The notes under the pieces are model-generated. The model was not told the DNA's origin. It ran no database searches and worked only from the letters and a program-made list of their open reading frames with translations. This document shows positions 1 through 6,390 of a stretch of DNA of 7,207 nt, piece after piece. The stretch's first letter is position 1. Each line of letters begins with the position of its first letter. The DNA lies in the NCBI GenBank assembly GCA_031256755.1, contig JAIRPZ010000189.1, forward strand, positions 1 through 7,207, given 5' to 3'. The translations under genes and the position numbers were made by a program. The DNA comes from Planctomycetaceae bacterium (GTDB taxonomy: Bacteria > Planctomycetota > Planctomycetia > Pirellulales > Thermoguttaceae).

Positions 1-106
1 TGCTGCTTATCAGAAAAAAGTGGAAGAATGGACGGCAAAGAAGAAACCGCAGTTGACGCTGTTTCCGAAAACGCAAAAAGAAAAACGTAAGAAAGCGTAT
101 GCTTAA
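1..106 (+). CDS. C-terminal end of an unidentified lysine-rich protein (partial, runs off the left edge)
   Basis: An open frame beginning at base 2 runs to a TAA at 104-106 and encodes the last 34 residues of a protein. Ten of the 34 residues are lysine and one is arginine, and the tail is strongly basic (KEKRKKAYA at the very end). A central stretch reads KKKPQLTLFPK. No domain can be recognised from this piece, so no function is proposed. It is read as coding because the frame stays open to the edge, the amino-acid pattern is protein-like, and the following 93 bases look intergenic. The alternative frame starting at base 1 stops at 88-90 and looks less natural. Confidence 0.5.
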   Translation, partial: AAYQKKVEEWTAKKKPQLTLFPKTQKEKRKKAYA

Positions 107-141
107 TTGAGTTGACCGCCAGCGTTTTATAAAAACATCAC

Positions 142-169
142 TTGTATATTTTGGAAATTATATTATACT
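142..169 (+). promoter_or_regulatory. Candidate sigma70-type promoter in front of the methyltransferase remnant
   Basis: TTGTAT (142-147) and TATACT (164-169) are separated by 16 nt in an A/T-rich intergenic stretch. The -10 matches the TATAAT consensus at five of six positions; the -35 matches mainly at TTG. It lies about 30 nt before the ATG of the truncated methyltransferase at 200, which has no evident Shine-Dalgarno. It may be the surviving promoter of an older R-M module. Confidence 0.35.
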
Positions 170-199
170 GGAAATCGTATCAGCGTTTGTCGTTATTTT

Positions 200-385
200 A
201 TGTCTTACCGTATTTTTACTGCTCATTGTTTGTCCGCATTAAATACCTTGTCTCAAAGCATTGATATAACGTTTCTTGACCCGCCGTTCAATCAGCAGGC
301 AGAGTTGAAAAATGCAGAAACAGATTACACTATCGCCAATAAGAAACAATCTCCACCCGCGTTATTTGAGCAATGGAAAAATTAA
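200..385 (+). pseudogene. Truncated N-terminal fragment of a DPPF-type DNA methyltransferase
   Basis: This 61-residue frame starts like a beta-class DNA methyltransferase. The N-terminus (IFTAHCLSALNTL) resembles the usual opening in which a short strand leads to a D/H-C dipeptide and a leucine-rich helix. It is followed by ITFLDPPFNQ, the catalytic motif IV (DPPF at residues 27-30), typical of adenine-N6 or related enzymes. The similarity ends after about residue 33; the remaining residues do not look like the expected continuation, and no motif I (FxGxG) is present anywhere nearby. The frame closes at 385, just before a stray piece of carB. It is therefore best read as a remnant of a second R-M system, distinct from the intact TSPPY enzyme at 551. 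It is too short to be an active methyltransferase. Confidence 0.65.
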
Positions 386-468
386 CCGAACAGATTATCA
401 TCGGTCAGGCGTGCGAGTTCGATTATTCCGGCACCCAAGCGTGCAAAGCCCTCGAAATCGGTAAATAA
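373..468 (+). pseudogene. Short chimeric frame carrying an internal piece of carB
   Basis: An ATG at 373 opens a 31-codon frame. Its first seven residues (MEKLTEQ) are unrelated to CarB. It then continues, in the correct CarB frame, with the 20 residues that correspond to CarB positions 18-37, followed by E-I (CarB 43-44), G, K and a stop. Relative to carB the piece lacks 15 bp (codons for REEGY), an in-frame deletion, after which homology ends within a few bases. The first ATG overlaps the end of the methyltransferase remnant by 13 nt. It is most likely a recombination scar with no function. Translation of a small peptide is possible but nothing supports it. Confidence 0.5.
393..453 (+). repeat. 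Left copy of a 61-bp carB-derived direct repeat
   Basis: Bases 393-453 match 3047-3107 inside the intact carB at 60 of 61 positions; the only difference is C444 versus T3098, a synonymous change in a cysteine codon (TGC/TGT). A further 7 bp (454-460, GAAATCG) matches 3123-3129 if a 15-bp gap is allowed. The copies flank the whole R-M operon in direct orientation, about 2.65 kb apart. Near identity, including third codon positions, indicates a recent event. Confidence 0.95.
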
Positions 469-497
469 ATTCGCCAAAATACGGACGATTCAGGGGC

Positions 498-526
498 TTG
501 ATTATTTTTTAGGGCTGTGTTAAAAT
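498..526 (+). promoter_or_regulatory. Promoter of the restriction-modification operon
   Basis: TTGATT (498-503) and TAAAAT (521-526) are separated by 17 nt, the optimal sigma70 spacing. A transcription start around 533 would give a leader of under 20 nt. A Shine-Dalgarno (AAAGGA, 539-544) lies 6 nt before the ATG of the methyltransferase at 551. This is the best promoter and ribosome-binding pair in the window and fits a single start for the three-gene operon. No controller-protein gene is present, and no obvious C-box-like inverted repeat overlaps it. Confidence 0.6.
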
Positions 527-550
527 CACGCACAGGAAAAAGGAATTTTT

Positions 551-1579
551 ATGTACACGACCGAAGTCGATATAAATTCAATCATTTGCGGAGATTGCTA
601 CGAAGAATTGCACGACCTTCCGTCCGATTCCGTTGACCTTGTTGTCACCAGTCCGCCGTATTTTCAACAACGTGAATATGCCGGCGGCGAAGGCATCGGC
701 AACGAAAAAAACATTGATGAATATGTTTTCAACCTCGTTAAAATCTTTCGGCAATGTGTCCGTGTTGTCAAGCCGACAGGAACAATCGTTTTTAACGTAG
801 GTGATAAATATATCAACGGCAGCTTAATGCTCGTTCCTTACCGCTTTGCTCTTGGAGTGCAGCAGTTGAAACTCGTCAAACTTGTCAATGAATTGACTTG
901 GGTTAAACTCAATCCGACACCGAAACAAGACCAGCGAAAACTTATATCCTCGACCGAACCGTTTTTTATCTTTGCGAAAAGCAATGATTATTATTTTAAC
1001 CGTGAAGCGTTTTTGGAATACAAAGATAAATACTGCAACGGCAATAAAAAAATGCCGGGCAACGATTTGGGAAAAAAGTATTATGAATTGATTAACAATT
1101 CTGAATTAACAACAGAGCAAAAACGGTTAGCAGTTAAAGAATTAGATGCGGTTATCGCCGATGTCCGCAACGGCACGCTTGATAGTTTCCGTATGAAAAT
1201 CAAAGGCATACACGCATTACCTTACGGCGGACAAGCGGGCGGACGATTGACGCAAATCAATACGAAGGGCTTTACGATTATCAAGATTTACGGCAATTCG
1301 TTAAAGCGGGACGTGATTGAAAGTACGGTTGAATCCATTAAGGGCAACATTCATCCGGCAGTGTATCCCGAATTTATCGTTCAGGAAATTATCAAAATGC
1401 TGACAAAGGAGGGCGATGTTGTTCTTGACCCGTTTCTTGGTTCGGGAACAACTGCCGTTGTTGCAAAACGGATGAAACGCAATTATATTGGAATTGAAAT
1501 ACATCCAGATTATGTTGCGTATGCAGAACAGCGGCTTACCGAAACACCGTCAACTTACTCCTGCGAATTGTTCGTATGA
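551..1579 (+). CDS. Type II DNA methyltransferase, beta class, probably N4-cytosine
   Basis: This 342-residue enzyme would transfer a methyl group from S-adenosylmethionine to a base in its recognition site, protecting host DNA from the adjacent endonuclease. Catalytic motif IV, TSPPY, is at residues 33-37. The AdoMet-binding motif I, DPFLGSGTT, is at 293-301, preceded by HPAVYPEFIV (268-277) and followed by GIEIHPDYV. Motif IV coming before motif I is the beta-class order; the S-P-P-Y form favours N4-cytosine methylation, although some adenine enzymes share it. Residues about 155-245 form a less conserved insert likely to hold target recognition. Length is normal for the family. The start is supported by an AAAGGA Shine-Dalgarno 6 nt upstream. 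Its stop overlaps the endonuclease start (ATGA, 1576-1579), implying translational coupling. The target sequence cannot be read from the protein. Confidence 0.93.
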   Translation: MYTTEVDINSIICGDCYEELHDLPSDSVDLVVTSPPYFQQREYAGGEGIGNEKNIDEYVFNLVKIFRQCVRVVKPTGTIVFNVGDKYINGSLMLVPYRFALGVQQLKLVKLVNELTWVKLNPTPKQDQRKLISSTEPFFIFAKSNDYYFNREAFLEYKDKYCNGNKKMPGNDLGKKYYELINNSELTTEQKRLAVKELDAVIADVRNGTLDSFRMKIKGIHALPYGGQAGGRLTQINTKGFTIIKIYGNSLKRDVIESTVESIKGNIHPAVYPEFIVQEIIKMLTKEGDVVLDPFLGSGTTAVVAKRMKRNYIGIEIHPDYVAYAEQRLTETPSTYSCELFV

Positions 1580-2718
1580 CTCCATCTGAAATTTTACAAT
1601 TACTTTATACAGAAGCATTGGAAATGGTCAATGCTAAAACCTTGCCGGAATTTCCGAAAGAAATTACAGCAAACGTGGATATATTGATTGACAAAATTGA
1701 CAAGAACAAATCGTTAATGTCGGCGTTGATAACATCGTGCATCAAGAAGATTACCAATCCTGAACAAGATATTCGTTTGCATAAAGCAGAATTTTCTAAC
1801 GGATATTCAGCAAGAGGATTAGATACGGATATTACTGCTCCGTTTTTCAAGTTGCATTTTCCAAGGTATGCAAATAAAGAGTCCGCTTTCTTAACGATGG
1901 CAACTCGTGCAAGGATTGAATGGACGAAAACGGCAGGGCAAATTTTGCCGATACGTGACAGTGCCGTTAAAACGAGTTTCTTGAATATCATTGATGCAGT
2001 CGAAAATGCAACGGTGAACCCGCAAAACGTTATCCGTTATGTGTTTATCAAGTTGTATGAATTGTCGCTAACGCAAAAGACCGTCTTTGATGATACAATC
2101 GAAACATCGGATTTTCTCGGTATTATCAACATCAACACAGTTCTCGAAATGTTGGAAAAACATTTTGCTTGTAAATGGAGTTCCCGGTTGCCCGTCATTG
2201 CCATTTACTCCGTATATGAACAGTTGTTTAAGCAAGTTAAACGATACCACGGTAAAATACTGTGTCCGCTGAATGTTCATACTTCTTCAGATAAACACGG
2301 ATACGGCGATGTCGAAATTTGGAACGCGGACAATACGCCGTTTGAAATAGCGGAAATCAAACACAATATACCGATTGACCGCAATTTAATTTTTGATATT
2401 GTAAAAAAGTCCGAAGGAACACCGATAAAGCGGTATTATATCTTGACAACGGCAAAGGATAATTTTGTATCAACGGAAGAGGAACAGTATATCGGAAAAT
2501 TCGTTCTAAAAATCCAAAAGGACATTGGATTGGACGTAATCGCCAACGGCATCCAGTATAGTTTGAAGTATTATTTACGGTTTATTGACGGCTACAAGGA
2601 GTTTATCAAATCATACACGCAGAATTTGGTCGAAGACGCAAATATATCAACGGAAGTGCAGGAGTTTCATATTTCTGCTTGGCGGGAGATTTTACAGAAA
2701 TATCAGTTGGAGGGATAA
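1576..2718 (+). CDS. Type II restriction endonuclease, PD-(D/E)XK fold (SacI-like family suspected)
   Basis: This 380-residue protein is encoded directly after the methyltransferase with a 4-nt overlap and no Shine-Dalgarno of its own, so it is probably made by coupled re-initiation. This would keep endonuclease below methylase. A nuclease core is visible: GYGDVEIWN (D245, E247) followed by EIAEIKH (E260, K262), the D...E-x-K pattern of PD-(D/E)XK enzymes, lying between predicted strands. The N-terminal third carries a distinctive block, QDIRLHKAEF...ARGLDTDITAPF (residues 64-90) and HFPRYANKESAFLT (94-107), which I recall from SacI-type endonucleases and relatives; the family call is from memory and less certain than the nuclease call. 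The protein is full length with no disruption. A/T-rich codon use contrasts with carB and supports horizontal acquisition. It would cut DNA lacking the cognate methyl mark in the cytoplasm. Confidence 0.82.
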   Translation: MTPSEILQLLYTEALEMVNAKTLPEFPKEITANVDILIDKIDKNKSLMSALITSCIKKITNPEQDIRLHKAEFSNGYSARGLDTDITAPFFKLHFPRYANKESAFLTMATRARIEWTKTAGQILPIRDSAVKTSFLNIIDAVENATVNPQNVIRYVFIKLYELSLTQKTVFDDTIETSDFLGIININTVLEMLEKHFACKWSSRLPVIAIYSVYEQLFKQVKRYHGKILCPLNVHTSSDKHGYGDVEIWNADNTPFEIAEIKHNIPIDRNLIFDIVKKSEGTPIKRYYILTTAKDNFVSTEEEQYIGKFVLKIQKDIGLDVIANGIQYSLKYYLRFIDGYKEFIKSYTQNLVEDANISTEVQEFHISAWREILQKYQLEG

Positions 2719-2727
2719 AGGGATAAT

Positions 2728-2988
2728 ATGGAAATGGAACGATATACGAGGATTTTTTATAGACAATATGTAAGTCAATTTATTAGTCAATTTATTATTG
2801 GCTTGATATTGTTATTTACTGGTTGGTTTCTGAATTCCATTGTGTTCTCAGGGTATGAGCATCGTCCGGCAGATTCTAATTCTTTCAGAATTCGTATGTC
2901 AAAGGTAACAGATATTAGCGAAATTTGTGCTATTATCAACGAGATGTTATCAGAAACCGAAAACCCATCAAGTAAACAAAAAGAATAA
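2728..2988 (+). CDS. Small single-helix membrane protein of unknown function, third gene of the R-M operon
   Basis: This 86-residue protein has one strong hydrophobic segment at residues 18-40 (containing FIIGLILLFTGWFL). It is preceded by a short basic N-terminus (R5, R8, R12), suggesting the N-terminus is cytoplasmic. The rest (41-86) is polar and mixed-charge, ending ENPSSKQKE. It has a good Shine-Dalgarno (AAAGGG, 2717-2722) just after the endonuclease stop; ATG at 2728 or 2734 are both usable. It lies 9 nt after the endonuclease and 8 nt before carB, so it belongs to the same transcript. It is the most A/T-rich gene in the window (13/60 G+C in one sampled line). I do not recognise the family. 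It could be an accessory part of the R-M cassette, an unrelated cargo gene, or a short gene that preceded carB before insertion. Confidence 0.65.
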   Translation: MEMERYTRIFYRQYVSQFISQFIIGLILLFTGWFLNSIVFSGYEHRPADSNSFRIRMSKVTDISEICAIINEMLSETENPSSKQKE

Positions 2989-2996
2989 TTATAACA

Positions 2997-4676
2997 ATGC
3001 CCAAACGTACTGACCTTAAAAAGATTTGCATTATTGGCGCGGGACCGATTATCATCGGTCAGGCGTGCGAGTTCGATTATTCCGGCACCCAAGCGTGTAA
3101 AGCCCTCCGCGAAGAGGGTTACGAAATCGTTCTCATCAATTCCAATCCCGCCACGATTATGACCGACCCCGACCGGTTTGAAACCGTCGGCGCAGACCGG
3201 ACTTATATCGAGCCGATTACCCCCGAACACGTTGCCGCCGTTCTCCGAAAAGAACGTCCCGACGCACTGCTCCCCACACTCGGCGGGCAAACCGCCCTCA
3301 ATACCGCCCTGCAAGTCGCCGATACCGGTATTCTCGATGAACTCGGTATCGAAATGATTGGTGCCGACCGCGAAGTCATCCGCCGCGCCGAAGACCGCGA
3401 CCTCTTTCGGGAAACGATGCGCAATGCCGGTATCGACCTGCCGAAAAGCGAACTCGCCCGAAACCGGGACGAAGCGTATGCCGCCCTTGAAAAAATCGGT
3501 TTGCCCTGCGTTATCCGTCCCGCTTTCACGCTCGGCGGCACCGGCGGCGGCATCGCTTACAACAAAGAGGAATTTGAAAAAATCGCCTCCGGCGGGCTGG
3601 CAGCAAGCATGGTCAGCGAAGTCCTTATCGAAGAATGTCTTGCCGGCTGGAAAGAATTTGAAATGGAAATGATGCGCGACAAAAACGACAACGTGGTGGT
3701 CGTCTGTTCCATTGAAAATCTTGACCCGATGGGAGTCCACACCGGCGATTCCATTACGGTTGCACCGGTGCAAACGATGACCGACCGCGAATATCAAAAG
3801 ATGCGGGACGATTCTCTCAAAATCATCCGGGCAGTCGGTGTCGAAACCGGCGGCTGCAACATTCAGTTTGCCCAGAATCCCCAAACCGGACGGCTTGTTG
3901 TGATTGAAATGAATCCGCGAGTCAGCCGTTCTTCGGCACTGGCAAGCAAAGCGACCGGTTTTCCGATTGCGAAAATCGCCGCCAAAGTCGCTGTCGGCTA
4001 CACGCTGGACGAATTACGTAACGATATTACCCGCACTACCAGTGTCTGCTTCGAGCCGACGATTGATTATGTGGTGGTGAAAATTCCCCGATTTGCTTTT
4101 GAGAAATTTCCCGAAGGCAGTGAAACGCTTTCGATTCAAATGAAGTCCGTCGGCGAAGCGATGGGCATCGGCAGGACGTTCAAAGAGGCACTGCACAAAA
4201 CGATTCGCTCGATGGAAAACCGTCGGTTCGGACTTTTCAGTGCAGACGATACGCCGGCATCGCTTGATGAACTGTACAGTAAAATGAGTATTCCGACCCG
4301 CGACCGGCTTTTTCAGGTGGCGGCGGCATTCCGGCAAGGGGGGGACTGGGAAAAAATCTACCGGATAACCGGCATTGACCCTTGGTTTTTGGAACACATT
4401 GCCGAACTTGTCCGTACTGAAACGGAACTCGCGGACCGCCGTCTTGATGATTTGAGCAAAGAGGAGTTGCTTCGCTTAAAGCGTCTTGGTTTTTCGGACC
4501 GCCGTCTTGCTGAAATTCTCAACACGACGGAAAAATGGGTTCGTGCGCGGCGGCTGGAATACGGTGTGACGGCTGTCCGCAAAATGGTGGACACGTGCGG
4601 AGCGGAATTCGCCGCGGTGACTCCTTACTACTACACCACTTACGGCGAAGAAGATGAAGGAACTGACAAAGCATAA
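2997..4676 (+). CDS. carB: Carbamoyl-phosphate synthase large subunit, N-terminal half (split CarB)
   Basis: This 559-residue protein aligns along its length with the first half of the roughly 1,070-residue CarB. The N-terminus reads MPKRTDLKKICIIGAGP as in other CarB proteins. The ATP-grasp domain has the glycine-rich loop FTLGGTGGG (177-185), EMEMMRDKND (222-231), NLDPMGVHTGDSI (241-253) and EMNPRVSRSSALASKATGFP (304-323). The oligomerisation domain follows (about 410-555) and ends at DTCGAEFA...YTTYGEEDE, exactly where the second synthetase half begins in fused enzymes. This half performs bicarbonate phosphorylation and carbamate formation; the carbamate-phosphorylating half is not in the window. 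Natural two-gene CarB is known in, for example, Methanocaldococcus and Aquifex. No second-half homology appears after the stop in any frame, so this is not a simple stop mutation. No strong Shine-Dalgarno or promoter is evident; the gene lies 8 nt after the R-M operon. Confidence 0.93.
   Translation: MPKRTDLKKICIIGAGPIIIGQACEFDYSGTQACKALREEGYEIVLINSNPATIMTDPDRFETVGADRTYIEPITPEHVAAVLRKERPDALLPTLGGQTALNTALQVADTGILDELGIEMIGADREVIRRAEDRDLFRETMRNAGIDLPKSELARNRDEAYAALEKIGLPCVIRPAFTLGGTGGGIAYNKEEFEKIASGGLAASMVSEVLIEECLAGWKEFEMEMMRDKNDNVVVVCSIENLDPMGVHTGDSITVAPVQTMTDREYQKMRDDSLKIIRAVGVETGGCNIQFAQNPQTGRLVVIEMNPRVSRSSALASKATGFPIAKIAAKVAVGYTLDELRNDITRTTSVCFEPTIDYVVVKIPRFAFEKFPEGSETLSIQMKSVGEAMGIGRTFKEALHKTIRSMENRRFGLFSADDTPASLDELYSKMSIPTRDRLFQVAAAFRQGGDWEKIYRITGIDPWFLEHIAELVRTETELADRRLDDLSKEELLRLKRLGFSDRRLAEILNTTEKWVRARRLEYGVTAVRKMVDTCGAEFAAVTPYYYTTYGEEDEGTDKA
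3047..3107 (+). repeat. Right copy of the 61-bp direct repeat, inside intact carB
   Basis: This segment encodes CarB residues 18-37, the first Rossmann-like loop region, and is the source sequence for the copy at 393-453. The left boundary falls next to a short inverted repeat, CCGAT-TATC-ATCGG (3045-3058), whose first arm is altered in the left copy. The upstream 50 bp of carB (start codon to codon 17) is present only here. Confidence 0.95.
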
Positions 4677-4687
4677 AAAAGCATAAA
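4668..4687 (+). repeat. Tandem 10-bp repeat across the carB stop codon
   Basis: AAAGCATAAA occurs twice in tandem (4668-4677 and 4678-4687). The first unit contains the end of carB and its TAA (4674-4676). It is probably a small slippage duplication; it does not change the protein. Confidence 0.7.
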
Positions 4688-4700
4688 CAGATACTGCGGA

Positions 4701-4743
4701 CGGCTGTGGTTGCAAAACCCCTGTGAAACGCGGTATACAGCCG
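4701..4743. terminator. Weak candidate hairpin between the convergent carB and ketoacyl synthase genes
   Basis: CGGCTGT (4701-4707) and ACAGCCG (4737-4743) are perfect 7-bp inverted arms with a 29-nt loop, in the 72-bp gap where the two genes converge. There is no U-tract on either strand next to the stem, and the loop is long. A bidirectional terminator would be expected here, but this structure is weak support. Confidence 0.2.
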
Positions 4744-4748
4744 ATGAT

Positions 4749-6017
4749 TCAGCAATGCGGATTTTTGACAATCACCACAGAGTTGATGCCGACCATGCCG
4801 AAAGAATTGTTCAAAATGTATTCGACATTGCCGGTTTCCTTCGGCGTGCCGATGACAAGATTGTCAATCTCGCATGCCGGGTCAAGGTCTTCGCAGTTAA
4901 TCGTCGGATGAATAACGCCGTCCGAAAAGGACGGTAAATTGCCCGCCAATTCCAAACAGCCGACCGCACCCATTGCGTGACCGATGAAACTTTTCGTGTT
5001 GTTGATATAGGTCTTCTGACCGGCCGATGCATGCCCGCCGCTCTGAAAAACCTTGCGGACGGCTTCGATTTCCTGAATGTCTCCCAAAGACGTTGCGGTG
5101 GCGTGCGTGCTGATAAGGTCAATCTGCTCCGGTTCAAGACACGCTTTCTTCAACGCCTTGACCATACATTCCGCCTGCCGGTCAGGATTCGGCAGCACAA
5201 AATCACTCGCATCGCTGTTCATTCCGTATCCGACAATTTCACCGTAGATTTTCGCACCCCGTTTTTGCGCATCCGAAAGACGTTCTAATGTAAAAATGCA
5301 GCCCCCTTCGGAAATCACAATGCCGCTGCGGTTCTTGTCAAACGGGCGGGACGCTTTTGCCGGGTCATCGTGAACCGCCAGCGCGTTTTCGGCAGCAAAC
5401 GCCGCAAAGATGCCGAATGTATGAATACTTTCCGAAACCCCGCCGGCAAGAGCAAAATCCACTTCGCCGAGACGGAGCATTTGCACGCCCTGAATCAAAC
5501 CGGCATTGCCCGCCGCACACGCCGCCCCCAAACAGTAATGCGGACCGGTAATCCGCATGTTTAACGTGACTTCGCCGGCAGGATTATTCGCAACCGTGCG
5601 AGGATTATGAAAATGCGACCACGTGGAACAGTCGTAATTAAACTGTTTAATGTTGTATATTTCATTTTCGGTTTCCACGTTGCCATGTTCTGTAATGCCG
5701 ATGAACACGCCGACCTGCGATGTGTCGGTATTTTGCCAGTCAATACCGCTGTCGGCAACGGCTTCGTTGGCACAATAAACGGCAATACTTCCCGCACGCG
5801 TTCCCCGCCGGATGTCTTTTTTCTTTTGATATTTTGCTGCGTCAAAACGGCAGATACCGGCAAGAGTTTTGCCGAAATAGCGGATTTCGTAGGGGGAAAT
5901 ACCGCTTCTGCCGTTCAGGAGAGCGGAACGGAACTCGGTCAGATTGTTGCCGTTAGGAGCCGTCAATCCGACACCGGTAATCACAATACGCTGATCTTTA
6001 TCCATCGTCTTTTCCAT
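4749..6017 (-). CDS. Beta-ketoacyl-ACP synthase, FabF-like (KAS II family)
   Basis: This 422-residue condensing enzyme would extend an acyl chain by decarboxylative Claisen condensation of malonyl-ACP in the cytoplasm. The thiolase-fold pattern is complete: N-terminal IVITGVGLTAPNG, active-site cysteine C167 in GAACAAGNAG, H305 in STHATATSLGD, K342 in NNTKSFIGH and H347 in IGHAMGAVG. The C-terminal NSFGMVGIN replaces the common NSFGFGGTN, and HAT replaces the common HGT after the first histidine. It therefore belongs to a divergent branch and may be a pathway-specific synthase, not the housekeeping FabF. The retained cysteine and both histidines argue against a chain-length-factor or decarboxylase role. 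Two starts are possible: ATG at 6017 with no Shine-Dalgarno, or ATG at 6005 (MDKDQRIVITG), which has GGAA a few bases upstream. No acyl carrier protein or other fatty-acid gene is adjacent. The product pathway is unknown. Confidence 0.9.
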   Translation of the reverse strand: MEKTMDKDQRIVITGVGLTAPNGNNLTEFRSALLNGRSGISPYEIRYFGKTLAGICRFDAAKYQKKKDIRRGTRAGSIAVYCANEAVADSGIDWQNTDTSQVGVFIGITEHGNVETENEIYNIKQFNYDCSTWSHFHNPRTVANNPAGEVTLNMRITGPHYCLGAACAAGNAGLIQGVQMLRLGEVDFALAGGVSESIHTFGIFAAFAAENALAVHDDPAKASRPFDKNRSGIVISEGGCIFTLERLSDAQKRGAKIYGEIVGYGMNSDASDFVLPNPDRQAECMVKALKKACLEPEQIDLISTHATATSLGDIQEIEAVRKVFQSGGHASAGQKTYINNTKSFIGHAMGAVGCLELAGNLPSFSDGVIHPTINCEDLDPACEIDNLVIGTPKETGNVEYILNNSFGMVGINSVVIVKNPHC

Positions 6018-6390
6018 TGCTGTTTTTATTGATGTTGTTCGATAATTTCGTCTTTGAGAGGCGAATGACCGTATAGTGTTTTTTGGGAAAATATCTATAA
6101 CCGAAACCGCCGTAAGTGTGTGAATTCGGCAAAAAAGCCAAGTTATGTAAAGTTATTTTAACCATCCTTTACCGGTTTATCAATCGGAGCGGGATCGTTG
6201 TTTGTTAAATGATTTTTCTGAATGAACAAATAAACTCTTATGAGTCCGATACAACATTCATAAAATATATGCCACGCCTATTTACAGGTTATCTGTGTTT
6301 GTCCGCTTTTCCATTCCGTAGATAATCTGTCTCGTCTGATGAGACGAAACCAATGTCAGGTAATCCCCCTATTTTCGTTATTTTGTTCAA
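6018..6390. other. Noncoding stretch between two minus-strand genes
   Basis: These 373 bases hold no convincing coding frame on either strand. They should contain the promoter of the ketoacyl synthase and the end of the ankyrin transcript, but I find no -35/-10 pair good enough to call. Two small inverted repeats are visible: GTAAAG/CTTTAC (6147-6152 and 6167-6172, 14-nt loop), and a tighter stem at 6332-6347. Composition is A/T-rich relative to the neighbouring coding DNA. Confidence 0.6.
6332..6347 (-). terminator. Small hairpin downstream of the ankyrin gene
   Basis: TCGTCT (6332-6337) and AGACGA (6342-6347) form a 6-bp stem with a GATG tetraloop, 44 nt beyond the ankyrin stop on the minus strand. 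No U-run follows on that strand, so intrinsic termination is doubtful. It could be an RNA 3'-end stabilising structure or chance. Confidence 0.25.

Noticed and set aside
1605..1991. A 128-codon minus-strand open frame inside the endonuclease gene
   Set aside because: It lies entirely within the coupled endonuclease frame, which has a nuclease core and family-like motifs; the antisense frame has neither.
393..3107. Considered a transposon or insertion sequence with the carB copies as its ends
   Set aside because: No transposase or integrase gene is present. The repeats are direct, 61 bp, and are coding sequence of the neighbouring host gene, not element termini.
2787..3884. A 365-codon minus-strand open frame opposite orf86 and carB
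   Set aside because: It is the mirror of carB's codon bias. The plus-strand frame matches CarB throughout, and the antisense translation is low-complexity (F/G/D-rich) with no recognisable domain.
5607..6032. A 141-codon plus-strand open frame opposite the ketoacyl synthase
   Set aside because: The minus strand encodes the conserved synthase N-terminal half here. The plus-strand product has no family features and no ribosome-binding site.
6147..6172. Inverted repeat GTAAAG/CTTTAC as an operator or promoter element for the ketoacyl synthase
   Set aside because: The arms are only 6 bp in A/T-rich DNA, and no credible -35/-10 pair is placed near it; chance is likely.
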